From Candidatus Accumulibacter sp. ACC003 (GTDB lineage: Bacteria; Pseudomonadota; Gammaproteobacteria; Burkholderiales; Rhodocyclaceae), in contig NZ_CAJQTX010000001.1 of NCBI RefSeq assembly GCF_907163085.1, forward strand, positions 575,001 to 639,000: 64,000 bases of DNA, read 5' to 3'. This document shows positions 14,667 through 25,189 of the stretch, one piece after another. How positions within the stretch are numbered: the stretch's first letter is position 1; every line of letters starts with the position of its first letter. A program made the translations under genes and the position numbers. Under the pieces are notes generated by a model, which did not search any database, had not been told where the DNA came from, and saw only the letters and a list, made by a program, of their open reading frames with translations.

Positions 14667-17465
14667 TCAGGCGCGCTCGAGGCGGACGGCGCAGTACTTG
14701 AACTCGGGAATCTTGCCGACCGGGTCGAGGACCGGGTTGGTCAGGCGGTTGGCAGCGGCTTCGTGAAAGCAGAACGGTAGCCACACCGACCCTGGGGCGA
14801 CCGCCGGATCGGAGTGGGCGATGGCCTCGATGGCGCCGCGGCGGGTGACCAGGCGAACGCGCTCGCCTTCGCCGAGACCGTGCCGCCGCAGGTCTTCGTC
14901 GCTGACCGTGACCACCGCCTCGGATTCGAGCGCATGGAGTGCGCTGCTGCGCCGCGTCATCGCGCCGGTATGCCAATGTTCGAGCAGGCGCCCGGTCGAC
15001 AACACCAGCGGGTAATCGGGCGATGGCTGTTCGTCGGGCGCTAGCAGCGCGGCGGGAACGAAGCCGGCGCGGCCACTCGGCGTCGGGAAGCCGTCGCCGA
15101 AGACGACGTCGACGCCGGGCTGGTCGTCACCCGCGCAGGGGTAGGTGACCGACGCTTCGCGCTCGATCCGCGCACGGCTGATGTGGGCCAGCGACGGCAT
15201 CGCGACGCGCATCTCGGCGTAGATTGCCGCCGGGCCGTCGTAGGACCAGTCGAGGTCGAGGCGACGCGCCAGCTCCTGGATGATCCACCAGTCGGGCCGG
15301 GTCTCGCCGGGCAAGGGCAGCGCCTGGCGGCCGAGTTGCAGCTGTCGGTTGGTGTTGGTCACGGTGCCTTCCTTTTCCGGCCAGGACGACGCCGGCAGAA
15401 CGACATCGGCATAGATCGCCGTCTCGGTGAGGAACAGGTCCTGCACCACCAGATGTTCGAGCGACGCCAGCGCCTGCCGCGCGTGCCCTAGGTCCGGGTC
15501 GGACATCGCCGGGTTTTCGCCGACGATGTACATGCCCCGAATCGTGCCGGCGGCAGCGGCGTTGATGATCTCGACGACGGTCAGCCCCGGTTGCGGGTCG
15601 AGAGCGGTGTTCCAGAGTTTCTCGAAGCGTTGCCTGTTACTGGCCAGCGAAATCGGCTGGTAGTCGGGCAGGACCATCGGGATCATGCCCGCGTCGGAGG
15701 CGCCCTGGACGTTGTTCTGCCCACGCAGGGGATGCAGGCCGGTTCCCGGGCGGCCGATGTGGCCGGTCATCAAGGCCATGGCGATCAGGCAGCGAGCGTT
15801 GTCGGTGCCATGCGCGTGTTGCGAAATTCCCATCCCCCAGAAGATCATCGACGCCTGCGAACGCGCGTACAGCCTCGCCACCTCGCGGATCGTGCCGGCG
15901 GCGATGCCGCAGACCTCGGCCATCGTTTCCGGGCTGTAGGCGGCCAGGTGCGCGCGCATCTCGTCGAAACCGCTGGTGTAGCGGGCGATGTAGGCCGCGT
16001 CGAAGAGTTCCTCGTCGACGATCGTGTGCAGCAGCGCGTTGAGCAGTGCGACATCGGTACCGGGGCGAAACTGCAGCGTCTGCTCGGCAAAGCGCGCCAG
16101 GCCATGGCGGCGTGGGTCGATGACGATCAGCCGCGTTCCTCGGCGCGCGGCACGCTTGAAGAAGGTCGAGGCGACCGGGTGGTTGGCTTCGGGATTGCAG
16201 CCGATCAGGATCGCCACTTCGGCATGGTCGATCTGCATGAACGACGCCGACACCGCGCCCGAGCCGACGCCTTCGATCAGCGCCGCCACCGACGACGCGT
16301 GACACAGTCGCGTGCAGTGGTCGACGTTGTTGGTGGCGAAGCCGGTACGCACCAGCTTCTGGAACAGGTAGGCCTCTTCGTTGCTGCACTTGGCCGAGCC
16401 GAAGCCGGCCAGTGCGCCGCCACCGTGTTGCTCGCGGATCGATCGCAGCCCCGCGGCAGCGCGCTGCAAGGCTTCCTGCCAGCTCGCTTCGCGAAAATGC
16501 GTGTACGGATTGGCCGGGTCGAAGGCCGCGTCGGCGACCTTGGGCGCGTCGTCGCGACGGATCAGCGGCTTCAGCAAGCGCTGCGGCGAGTGTACGTAGT
16601 CGAAGCCGAAGCGCCCCTTGACGCACAGGCGGCCACGGTTGGCCGGACCGTTGCGGCCGGTGACGGCGATGATCTGCTCACGACGCAGCTGGTAGTCGAT
16701 CTGGCAGCCGACGCCGCAGTAAGGGCAGACGCTGGCGACGACGCGGTCGACGCGCTCACCGGCGGCGAGCAGTCCGCTGCCGTCGGCCGCCAGCATCGTC
16801 GTCGCCATCAGCGCGCCGGTCGGGCACGCCTGCACGCATTCGCCACAGCCGACGCAGCTCGAATCGCCCATGGCGTCGTCAAGATCGAAAACGATCTTCG
16901 CCGCGGCGCCACGACCGGCCATGCCGATGACGTCGTTGGCCTGGATGTCGCGGCAAGCCTGCACGCAGAGCTGGCAGTGAATGCACGCGTCGAGTTGCAC
17001 GGTCATTGCCGGGTGGCTGCGGTCGGCGACGCGCGGGGCAGTGTTCGCCGTCGTCGTGCGTTGCGGGAAACGGCTGCCTGGCAATTCCAGCTCGCCGGCC
17101 CAGTGCCAGAACAGCGCGTTGCGATCGTGTGCCTGTGCGCGGGGCGGCTGGTCGGCAAGCAGCAGTTCCATGACCAGGCGCCGGCTGTTCAGGGCGCGTT
17201 CGGAGGTCTCGCTGCGCACCTCCATCCCGTCGCTGACCTGGCGGCTGCAACTCGCTGCGAGGTTGCGCTCGCCGTCGATCTCGACCATGCACGCGCGGCA
17301 GTTGCCGCCCGGCCGATAGTCGGGCGCCGCGTGTGTGCATAAATGAGGAATCGTCGTTCCGGCACGCCTGGCGGCCTGCCAGATTGTTTCGCCGGGCAGC
17401 GCCGTCAGCTGCCGACCATCGAGAGCAAAGCGGATCGGCGTCGCTGGCACGGTTTCACTCATCAC
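14667..17465 (-). CDS. fdhA: NAD-dependent formate dehydrogenase, molybdopterin alpha subunit
   Basis: This 932-residue cytoplasmic catalytic subunit oxidises formate to CO2. Domains in order are a 2Fe-2S domain (Cys43, 56, 59, 73), a His/Cys-rich cluster, two 4Fe-4S ferredoxin motifs (CIHCQLC at about 161 and CVGCGEC at about 204), a molybdopterin-region 4Fe-4S (CPYCGVGC at about 247-254), and the bis-MGD core. Residue 388 in HCTRLCHASS is Cys, so this is the cysteine form, not the selenocysteine form. The C-terminal guanylate-binding part ends VGKIPEFKYCAVRLERA. It overlaps the 3' end of the NuoE/F-fusion gene by 11 bases. No fdhD or delta-subunit gene is visible. Confidence 0.94.
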   Translation of the reverse strand: MMSETVPATPIRFALDGRQLTALPGETIWQAARRAGTTIPHLCTHAAPDYRPGGNCRACMVEIDGERNLAASCSRQVSDGMEVRSETSERALNSRRLVMELLLADQPPRAQAHDRNALFWHWAGELELPGSRFPQRTTTANTAPRVADRSHPAMTVQLDACIHCQLCVQACRDIQANDVIGMAGRGAAAKIVFDLDDAMGDSSCVGCGECVQACPTGALMATTMLAADGSGLLAAGERVDRVVASVCPYCGVGCQIDYQLRREQIIAVTGRNGPANRGRLCVKGRFGFDYVHSPQRLLKPLIRRDDAPKVADAAFDPANPYTHFREASWQEALQRAAAGLRSIREQHGGGALAGFGSAKCSNEEAYLFQKLVRTGFATNNVDHCTRLCHASSVAALIEGVGSGAVSASFMQIDHAEVAILIGCNPEANHPVASTFFKRAARRGTRLIVIDPRRHGLARFAEQTLQFRPGTDVALLNALLHTIVDEELFDAAYIARYTSGFDEMRAHLAAYSPETMAEVCGIAAGTIREVARLYARSQASMIFWGMGISQHAHGTDNARCLIAMALMTGHIGRPGTGLHPLRGQNNVQGASDAGMIPMVLPDYQPISLASNRQRFEKLWNTALDPQPGLTVVEIINAAAAGTIRGMYIVGENPAMSDPDLGHARQALASLEHLVVQDLFLTETAIYADVVLPASSWPEKEGTVTNTNRQLQLGRQALPLPGETRPDWWIIQELARRLDLDWSYDGPAAIYAEMRVAMPSLAHISRARIEREASVTYPCAGDDQPGVDVVFGDGFPTPSGRAGFVPAALLAPDEQPSPDYPLVLSTGRLLEHWHTGAMTRRSSALHALESEAVVTVSDEDLRRHGLGEGERVRLVTRRGAIEAIAHSDPAVAPGSVWLPFCFHEAAANRLTNPVLDPVGKIPEFKYCAVRLERA

Positions 17466-19155
17466 GCTTCCTCGTCAGCTGTGCCAGCGGGAAATACTGC
17501 AGCGCCGTGGTGAGAGGATTAGGCGCCGCCTGACCGAGGCCGCAGATCGACGCGTCGCGCATCACCGCGGCCAGTTCGCCGAGTAGTTCGACGTCCAGTT
17601 CAGGTGCCTCGAACAGCGCCAGCATCTTCTCGGTGCCGATGCGGCACGGCGTGCACTGGCCGCAACTCTCGTCGGCGAAGAATTCGAGCAGCGCCTGCAC
17701 CACGGCGCGCAGGTCGTCGCGGTCGGAGAGCACGATCACCGCCGCCGAACCGATCAGGCCGCCGTGTTTCTCGAGTTCGCCGAAGTGCAGCGGCAGCTCG
17801 GCCAGGCGGGCGGGCAGAATGCCGCCCGAGGCCCCACCCGGCAGGTAGGCCAGCAGTTGCTGTCCATCGGCCATGCCGCCGCAGTACTCGTCAATCAGCT
17901 GGCGCGCGCTGATTCCCGCCGGCGCCTGCTTGACGCCGGGTTGGCGGACGCGGCCGGAGACCGAGTAGCTGCGCAGACCGGCAAAGCGCTCGCTGCCCAG
18001 CGCCGCGAAACGCGCGCCGCCGGTCGCGATAATCGTCGGCACCAGCGCCAGCGTCTCGACGTTGTTGACCAGCGTCGGACGTCCGAACAGCCCGGCCTCG
18101 GCGACGTAGGGCGGCCGTTGTCGGGGATAGCCGCGCTTGCCCTCGATCGACTCGATCAGCGCCGATTCCTCGCCGCAAATGTAGGCGCCGGCACCGCGCC
18201 GCAAGTCGATGAAGCCCGGCTCGACGAGCGCGGCCGCTTCGAGCGTGGCAATCTCGCGGGCCAGTAGCGCGTGCGCGGCGGGGTATTCGTCGCGCAGGTA
18301 GATCCAGCAGCGCTCGGCAGCGATACACGTCGCCGCCAGCAGCAGACCATCGAGGAACTGGTGCGTCTGCTGCTCGAGGATCAAGCGGTCCTTGAAGGTT
18401 CCCGGCTCGCCCTCGTCGGCGTTGCAGACCAGATAGCGCGGCGCCGGCGCGGCGCCGACCAGGCGCCACTTGCGCGCGCTCGGAAAGCCTGCACCACCCA
18501 TGCCGCGCAGGCCGGCGGCGTCGAGTTCGGCGAGGACCGTTGCAGCTTGCAGCGAACCGTCGCGCAGCGCCTGCAGCTGCTGGTAACCGCCGCGTTCGCG
18601 GTAGGCCGCCAGGCTCTCGCCGCTGGCCGGCAGGGGGGAAAATTCGCCGGCGTCGATCAGCGCCAGAACAGTGGCCGCGTTGGCGCCATCCGCGTGGCGT
18701 TTGCCGACCTGCACCACCGGTGCGAGATCGCAGCGGCCCATGCATGGCGCGCGCAGGACTCGCGCCCGCGTCGGCGGCAGTTGTTCGCGCAAGGACGCAG
18801 CGAGTGGCAAGGCGCCCTGCAGCCGGCAGCTGAGGCCGTCGCAGACGCGTACGGCGAGTGTCGGCGCCGGCTCGCTGTCGTCGCAGACGTCGAAGTGAGC
18901 GTAGAAGGTCGCCGTCTCGTACACCTCGGCGACGCCGATGCGCAGCAGAGCAGCCAGCGCCACGAGGTCGGCCGCGCGCAGGCAGCCGCGCGAGTCCTGT
19001 AGTCGGTGCAGGTGTTCGAGCAAGAGGTCACGGCGTAGCGGCAAGCCGCGCAGCAGTTCGGCGACCGCGTCGCGCGCGGCGGCGTCGACCCGTCGCCCGC
19101 GGCGCTGCCCGCGTCCCTTGCGTCGTCCTGCGACAGCTTGCTCGCTGCTGTTCAT
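17455..19155 (-). CDS. fdhB: Formate dehydrogenase diaphorase subunit (NuoE-NuoF fusion)
   Basis: This 566-residue NADH-forming subunit fuses two Complex I-like parts. Residues of about 25-165 are a thioredoxin-like 2Fe-2S domain with cysteines 105, 110, 138 and 142 (RVCDGLSC and APCMGRC). Residues of about 180-566 are NuoF-like, with GMGGAGFP for FMN at 218-225, NADEGEPGTFKDR, GAGAYICGEESAL and the 4Fe-4S motif SCGQCTPCRIGT at about 480. The N-terminus is a basic Arg/Gly-rich stretch that could be partly untranslated; a later start is possible. It is upstream of and overlaps fdhA, and it diverges from nirS. Confidence 0.93.
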   Translation of the reverse strand: MNSSEQAVAGRRKGRGQRRGRRVDAAARDAVAELLRGLPLRRDLLLEHLHRLQDSRGCLRAADLVALAALLRIGVAEVYETATFYAHFDVCDDSEPAPTLAVRVCDGLSCRLQGALPLAASLREQLPPTRARVLRAPCMGRCDLAPVVQVGKRHADGANAATVLALIDAGEFSPLPASGESLAAYRERGGYQQLQALRDGSLQAATVLAELDAAGLRGMGGAGFPSARKWRLVGAAPAPRYLVCNADEGEPGTFKDRLILEQQTHQFLDGLLLAATCIAAERCWIYLRDEYPAAHALLAREIATLEAAALVEPGFIDLRRGAGAYICGEESALIESIEGKRGYPRQRPPYVAEAGLFGRPTLVNNVETLALVPTIIATGGARFAALGSERFAGLRSYSVSGRVRQPGVKQAPAGISARQLIDEYCGGMADGQQLLAYLPGGASGGILPARLAELPLHFGELEKHGGLIGSAAVIVLSDRDDLRAVVQALLEFFADESCGQCTPCRIGTEKMLALFEAPELDVELLGELAAVMRDASICGLGQAAPNPLTTALQYFPLAQLTRKRDE

Positions 19156-19430
19156 CCGCTGGCTCCCCGACTCGAAGCGGCCATGCTAACAAACGCGCGC
19201 CTTGCCGACGGGGAAATCAATGGCGGCAACTCGCAGCCAGTGCTCCGCCTGGCCGAGTCAATGCTTGCCTTACTGAGAAAGCGGCGGCCGCAACTCACGA
19301 ATCCCCTTCTCGCCGCGGCGAGAGAGGGACCATGGCCTTGCGCGCGAGGGGGATTTCCGGGAGCATGCTAACTGCCCGTCGAACGACTCCGGCGTGCCAG
19401 CCGGAAGGCTTCCACGCGGCAAAAATTGTG

Positions 19431-19490
19431 AGTAATGGCGAGTAGTTGCGGGTAATTTTGAGTAATTGACCTGTATCAACGACTACTCAC
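19431..19490. promoter_or_regulatory. Four 10-bp direct repeats in helical phase, plus an inverted copy, before nirS
   Basis: Decamers starting at 19431, 19441, 19451 and 19461 read AGTAATGGCG, AGTAGTTGCG, GGTAATTTTG and AGTAATTGAC: a core of (A/G)GTA(A/G)T repeated every ten bases exactly. An inverted copy, GACTACTCAC, follows at 19481-19490. The last direct copy overlaps the FNR-type box. The 10-base period puts all copies on one face of the helix. Some copies come within one base of the NarL heptamer TACYYMT on one strand, but the 7-2-7 arrangement is absent, so the binding protein is unknown. Confidence 0.55.
19466..19479 (+). promoter_or_regulatory. FNR/Dnr-type box of nirS
   Basis: TTGAC-CTGT-ATCAA matches the FNR/Dnr consensus with one change and is centred 91 bases before the nirS ATG. 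Activation from -41.5 would give a leader of about 50 bases. The half-sites equal those of the box upstream of the SUMT gene. Low-oxygen, NO-responsive control of nirS by such proteins is well established in denitrifiers. Confidence 0.75.
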
Positions 19491-19560
19491 CGGTCGGAGC
19501 GTAAACCGTCATCGCGGCTCGGCGTTTTGCCGGCTGCGCGATCAAGGTGGAGGAACCTGA

Positions 19561-21303
<1,743 letters not shown>

Positions 21304-21339
21304 GTCAATGTGAAAGTCGCACAAGCGACTCACAAAGCT

Positions 21340-21364
21340 CCCTTCTCCCCTCGCGGGAGAAGGG
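21340..21364. repeat. REP-like hairpin after nirS
   Basis: CCCTTCTCCC and GGGAGAAGGG form a perfect 10-bp stem around a 5-base loop. No T-run follows directly, so it is more like a dispersed palindromic unit or mRNA 3' stabiliser than a terminator. A looser relative occurs near 40893. Confidence 0.7.
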
Positions 21365-21381
21365 TTGGGGAAGAGGGGCAA

Positions 21382-21433
21382 CGGTCATGACTTTCATGAT
21401 TTGGGGTGTTTCCACGGGTCCTGACCGTTAGCC
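21382..21433 (+). repeat. 52-bp dispersed repeat, copy A
   Basis: Copy A begins CGGTCATGACTTTCATGAT and ends CTGACCGTTAGCC, with TTGGGGTGTT in the middle. It matches copies at 40744-40797 (opposite strand) and 57129-57180. The element is bounded by imperfect inverted repeats GGTCATGAC/GTCATGACC. It lies between nirS and its terminator. Confidence 0.8.
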
Positions 21434-21483
21434 GCGTACTGGCCGCCGTCGCCCCTTGGGGTGATGGCGGACGAGCAGCTTCT

Positions 21484-21510
21484 ATCGCCCGATTTATCGG
21501 GCGATTTTTT
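21484..21510 (+). terminator. Intrinsic terminator downstream of nirS
   Basis: A 9-bp stem ATCGCCCGA/TCGGGCGAT with loop TTTA is followed by six T residues on the plus strand. It is about 180 bases after the nirS stop. The stop codon of the convergent mscS gene falls inside its loop, so the two transcripts overlap here. Confidence 0.88.
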
Positions 21511-22624
21511 GCTCGCGCTCCAGCGGCATGACACCCGCGCCGCTGGCTACGTGCAGGGTGCGCGTCGGGAAGGCTATTTCGGCGCCGTTCCGAGCGACGA
21601 TTTCGGCAACCTTCAGCAGCACGTCCTGCTTGATCTCGTGGTATTCGACCCATACCGTCGTTCGCGTAAAGGTATAGACCAGGATGTCCAGCGAGCTTGC
21701 CGAGAACTGGTCGAAGTTGACGATCATCGTTTGCTGCTGATCGATTTCGCGGTGAGCGCGTAACATCGCCTTGATGTCGGCGGCGATGGCGGCGACCTTG
21801 CCGATGTCGTCGTAACGTACTCCGACCATTTCCTTGATCCGGCGATTGCTCATGCGCGACGGATTCTCCAGCGCAATCTGCGTGAAGATCCCGTTCGGGA
21901 TGTACAGCGGGCGCTTGTCGAAGGTGCGGATGCGCGTCAGACGCCAGCCGATCTCTTCGACGGTGCCCTCGATTTCCTTGTCGGGCGAGCGGATCCAGTC
22001 GCCTACTTCGAAGGGGCGATCGAGGTAAACCATCAGGCCGCCAAAGAAATTGGCGAGCAGATCCTTGGCCGCGAAGCCGACCGCGACGCCGCCGATGCCG
22101 CCAAAGGCGAGGACGCCGGAGATCGAGAAACCGAGGCTTTGCAGCCCGACCAGGACGGCGGTGATCAGCACCGATACGTGCAGCAGTTTACCGATGGCGT
22201 CGACCGTCGTGCGATCGATCGACTCGCCGCGCGCCAGGCGCTGGTCGATGATGCTGTCTTGGACGTTGCCGACGAAACGCACCAGAAACCAGGCGATACA
22301 GGCGATGACGCCGATGGTACGTAGCGGGTCGATGATCTCGAAGATCGTCGCCTCGGTACCCGCCTCGACAATCCGCGCCGCAAAACACAGGCCGAGCAGC
22401 CACGCCAGGACGGTCAGTGGCTGGCGCAGCGCCGAGACCAGCGCGTTGTCCCACGGTGTGGCGGTCAGGCGCGTGCGTGCTTCAAGTTTGGCCAGCACGC
22501 GGCGCAGGATGAAGTTCGCCACGACCACGCCGAGGACGACCAGAAATACCTCCAGGGCAAGGATCGTCGTCGTGTCGCCCTGCGCCAGGCGCTCAAGCAT
22601 CTTTTCCAGCCAGTCCATCTTCAT
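21494..22624 (-). CDS. MscS-family mechanosensitive channel
   Basis: This 376-residue inner-membrane protein has four or five hydrophobic segments up to about residue 165, then the MscS pore and beta domain: GGIGGVAVGFAAKDLLANFFGGLMV, DRPFEVGDWIRSPDKEIEGTVEEIGWRLTRIRTFDKRPLYIPNGIF read in parts around residues 185-260. The C-terminal domain carries MIVNFDQFSASSLDILVYTFT. The layout is that of the YnaI/MscK-related small channels. The stop codon lies within the nirS terminator. The gene appears to be monocistronic. Confidence 0.93.
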   Translation of the reverse strand: MKMDWLEKMLERLAQGDTTTILALEVFLVVLGVVVANFILRRVLAKLEARTRLTATPWDNALVSALRQPLTVLAWLLGLCFAARIVEAGTEATIFEIIDPLRTIGVIACIAWFLVRFVGNVQDSIIDQRLARGESIDRTTVDAIGKLLHVSVLITAVLVGLQSLGFSISGVLAFGGIGGVAVGFAAKDLLANFFGGLMVYLDRPFEVGDWIRSPDKEIEGTVEEIGWRLTRIRTFDKRPLYIPNGIFTQIALENPSRMSNRRIKEMVGVRYDDIGKVAAIAADIKAMLRAHREIDQQQTMIVNFDQFSASSLDILVYTFTRTTVWVEYHEIKQDVLLKVAEIVARNGAEIAFPTRTLHVASGAGVMPLEREQKIAR

Positions 22625-22732
22625 GTGCTTGTTCCGGGTTTCTCCAGGCCGTGCATTCTAAGGTACCGGCCTGCGATCGGCCCCGGGTGCGGCTGCTCGG
22701 AGCGTATTGACGACGTGGCTCACGGCCCGCCG

Positions 22733-23695
22733 TCAGTGGTTTGCAGGCGGTTCCTCGGGCTTCGCCTTGAGCGCCGTACGCAGCGCGCCCGACGCCCGAA
22801 AAGCGAGCAGCGTCAGGCTGCCGCCGACGACGCCGACGAGCATTTCGAGCGCCAGCGAGCTCAGCGCCTTGAGCAAGCCGCCAACGGCGGCGACCGTCCC
22901 AGCCAGTTCGGCGGTGTCCGCGATGAGGTGATGGAGCGGCGGGATGCCGTGGCTCAGGATGCTGCCGCCGACCATGAACATCGCCGCCGTACCGATCACC
23001 GTTAGCCCCTTCATTAGCCGCGGCGCTGCCAGCAGCAGTCCCTGGCCAATCGTGCGGGCGAGGGCGCCGTTTTTGCCGAGCAGGTACAGCCCGAGATCGT
23101 CGAGCTTGACGATCGCCGCGACGACGCCATAAACGCCGACCGTCATCAGCACGCCGATACCCGCCAGGACCATCACCTGCGTCGAGAACGGTGCGTCGGC
23201 GACAGTGCCGAGGGCGATGACGACGATTTCGGCCGAGAGGACGAAGTCGGTGCGGATCGCGCCCTTGACCTTGTCGGCCTCGAGCGTCGCCAGGTCGACG
23301 TTTTCATCGACCAGCGCCGCGAGTTTCTCGGCGTGCGGCGTGCCTCCGTCGCCGTCGCCATGCAGCCACTTGTGCGTCAGTTTCTCGACGCCTTCGAGGC
23401 ACAGGTAGAGGCCGCCGATCATCAGCAGCGGCAGCACCGCCGACGGCATGAAGCGGTTGATTGCCAGCGCCGCCGGCACCAGAATCAGCTTGTTTTTCAG
23501 CGAACCGACGGCGACTGCCCAGACCACCGGCAACTCGCGTTCAGCGCGCACGCCGGACACCTGCTGCGCGTTCAGCGCCAGGTCGTCGCCGAGCACACCG
23601 GCGGTTTTCTTGGCGGCGACCTTGGTCATCAGAGCGACGTCGTCAAGAACCGTCGCAATGTCGTCGATCAGGGCAAGCAGGCTGGCTCCAGCCAT
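22733..23695 (-). CDS. DUF808 (YedI-like) inner-membrane protein
   Basis: This 320-residue multi-spanning membrane protein belongs to the DUF808/YedI family, whose function is unknown. The conserved N-terminus MAGASLLALIDDIATVLDDVALMTKVA sets the start at 23695; an in-frame ATG 24 bases upstream adds residues not typical of the family. Further family segments are KKTAGVLGDDLALNA, the KNKLILVPAALAI region and GGLYLCLEGVEKL. Hydrophobic helices run through the C-terminal half, ending in a basic tail. It sits alone between an mscS gene and an aminotransferase on the other strand. Confidence 0.9.
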   Translation of the reverse strand: MAGASLLALIDDIATVLDDVALMTKVAAKKTAGVLGDDLALNAQQVSGVRAERELPVVWAVAVGSLKNKLILVPAALAINRFMPSAVLPLLMIGGLYLCLEGVEKLTHKWLHGDGDGGTPHAEKLAALVDENVDLATLEADKVKGAIRTDFVLSAEIVVIALGTVADAPFSTQVMVLAGIGVLMTVGVYGVVAAIVKLDDLGLYLLGKNGALARTIGQGLLLAAPRLMKGLTVIGTAAMFMVGGSILSHGIPPLHHLIADTAELAGTVAAVGGLLKALSSLALEMLVGVVGGSLTLLAFRASGALRTALKAKPEEPPANH

Positions 23696-23962
23696 GGCAC
23701 TCTCCGGTTCGGCAAGCAAAGGGAAACCGTCGCGACTTTCATCGTCGGCGGGGCCGTTTCGTGCCGATTGACGCGACCGCAGTTTACCCTGCTCTGTAGG
23801 CTCGTGGCAGACCGCAGGTGACGCCGCTGAACGCGTTTTCCGGCTCCAGATGCCGCGCCAGCGGGTGCCTGATGACTAGCGTGGCATCGCGACTTGGCGT
23901 TATCCTGCGCCTTTTTCGTTTGTCGCGATTCACCGACCGCGAATCATCGACTGGAGACAATC

Positions 23963-25093
23963 GTGCCTGCACTGCTACCGCAAGCTGATCCCGATGGCCT
24001 GCTCGAATACTCGGTGGTCTATACCGACCGCGCCCTCAACCACATGTCGCAACGCTTCCAGGGCGTGATGAAGGACATCTCGCGAATCGTCAAGGCGGTC
24101 TACCGGGCGAAGGCGGCAATCGTCGTTCCCGGTAGCGGCACCTTCGGCATGGAGGCCGTCGCCCGCCAGTTTGCCACCGACAAGAAGTGTCTGATCATCC
24201 GCAACGGCTGGTTCAGCTTCCGCTGGACACAGATTCTCGACATGGGGCGGATCGCTTCCGAGAGCGTCGCGCTGATCGCTCGCCCGGTCGACGAACAGCG
24301 GCACGCGGCCTTCGCGCCGCCGCCGATCGACGAGGTCATCGCCTGCATTCGCGCCGAGAAGCCGGAAATCGTCTTCGCGCCACACGTCGAAACGGCGTCG
24401 GGAATGATCCTGCCCGACGCTTACCTGCGCGCCATCGGCGAGGCGGTACGCGCGGTCGACGGTCTTTTCGTTCTCGATTGCGTGGCCTCCGGTGCGGTCT
24501 GGGTCGACATGCTCGCCAACGACGTCGACGTGCTGATCAGCGCGCCGCAGAAGTGCTGGAGCGGCTCGCCGTGCTGCGCGCTGGTCGCCCTCGGCGAGCG
24601 GGCGCGCGCCAGGATCGACGAAACGACCAGCAGCAGCTTCGCCTGCGATCTCAAGAAGTGGCTGCAGATCATGGCGGCCTACGAGAACGGTGGCCATGCC
24701 TACCACGCAACGCTGCCGACCGACGCCCTGGCGACGCTACGCGACGTGATGGTCGAAACCGAGGAGTATGGTTTCGAGCGCGTTCGCCAGGAGCAGCAGG
24801 ATCTCGGTCGCCGGGCGCGGGCCTTGCTGACCAGCAAGGGCTTCACGAGCGTCGCCGCCGAAGGTTTCCAGGCGCCCGGAGTGATCGTCAGCTACACCGA
24901 CGACCCGGACATCCAGTCGAGCCGGAAATTCGTCCAGATCGGCGTTCAGACGGCCGCCGGCGTGCCGCTGCAATGCGACGAACCCGCCGATTTCCACAGC
25001 TTCCGCATCGGTCTGTTCGGCCTCGACAAGCTGCACAATCCCGATCGCACGCTACGCAGTCTGGCCGACGCGCTGGCTGCCGTCAGCGCCTGA
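23963..25093 (+). CDS. Class V aminotransferase (alanine-glyoxylate / serine-pyruvate type)
   Basis: This 376-residue PLP enzyme of fold type I resembles alanine-glyoxylate and serine-glyoxylate aminotransferases. The PLP-binding lysine is Lys197 in LISAPQKCWSG. Upstream are VPGSGTFGMEAV (phosphate and cofactor contacts), HVETASGMILP and the cofactor aspartate in FVLDCVASGAVW. A C-terminal Arg in FHSFRIGLFG should bind the substrate carboxylate. GTG at 23963 is chosen because CTGGAGA precedes it; an upstream in-frame ATG at 23894 adds an unlikely leader. The exact amino donor is not predictable. Confidence 0.9.
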   Translation: MPALLPQADPDGLLEYSVVYTDRALNHMSQRFQGVMKDISRIVKAVYRAKAAIVVPGSGTFGMEAVARQFATDKKCLIIRNGWFSFRWTQILDMGRIASESVALIARPVDEQRHAAFAPPPIDEVIACIRAEKPEIVFAPHVETASGMILPDAYLRAIGEAVRAVDGLFVLDCVASGAVWVDMLANDVDVLISAPQKCWSGSPCCALVALGERARARIDETTSSSFACDLKKWLQIMAAYENGGHAYHATLPTDALATLRDVMVETEEYGFERVRQEQQDLGRRARALLTSKGFTSVAAEGFQAPGVIVSYTDDPDIQSSRKFVQIGVQTAAGVPLQCDEPADFHSFRIGLFGLDKLHNPDRTLRSLADALAAVSA

Positions 25094-25163
25094 AGAGGGG
25101 CTCGTCGAGCTTGCCGTAGGCAACGCCCCGCTGGCGGTAGATGACGCCGAGCGGGATGATCAT
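25083..25163 (-). pseudogene. Possible C-terminal fragment of a lost gene
   Basis: A 26-codon frame, MIIPLGVIYRQRGVAYGKLD and then EPLFRR, is preceded directly by an in-frame TAA. The stretch IPLGVIYR followed by a Tyr-containing segment resembles the end of 2-oxoacid:ferredoxin oxidoreductase beta subunits. The rest of such a gene is absent. It overlaps the aminotransferase stop on the opposite strand. The resemblance is short and may be chance. Confidence 0.2.
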
Positions 25164-25189
25164 TTAAAGAATCACCGGAGGAAAGCACC

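Noticed and set aside
19308-19323. Perfect 16-base palindrome TCTCGCCGCGGCGAGA between fdhB and nirS
   Set aside because: All-GC core palindromes are expected by chance in this DNA and it has no copy before another gene here; kept only as a note.
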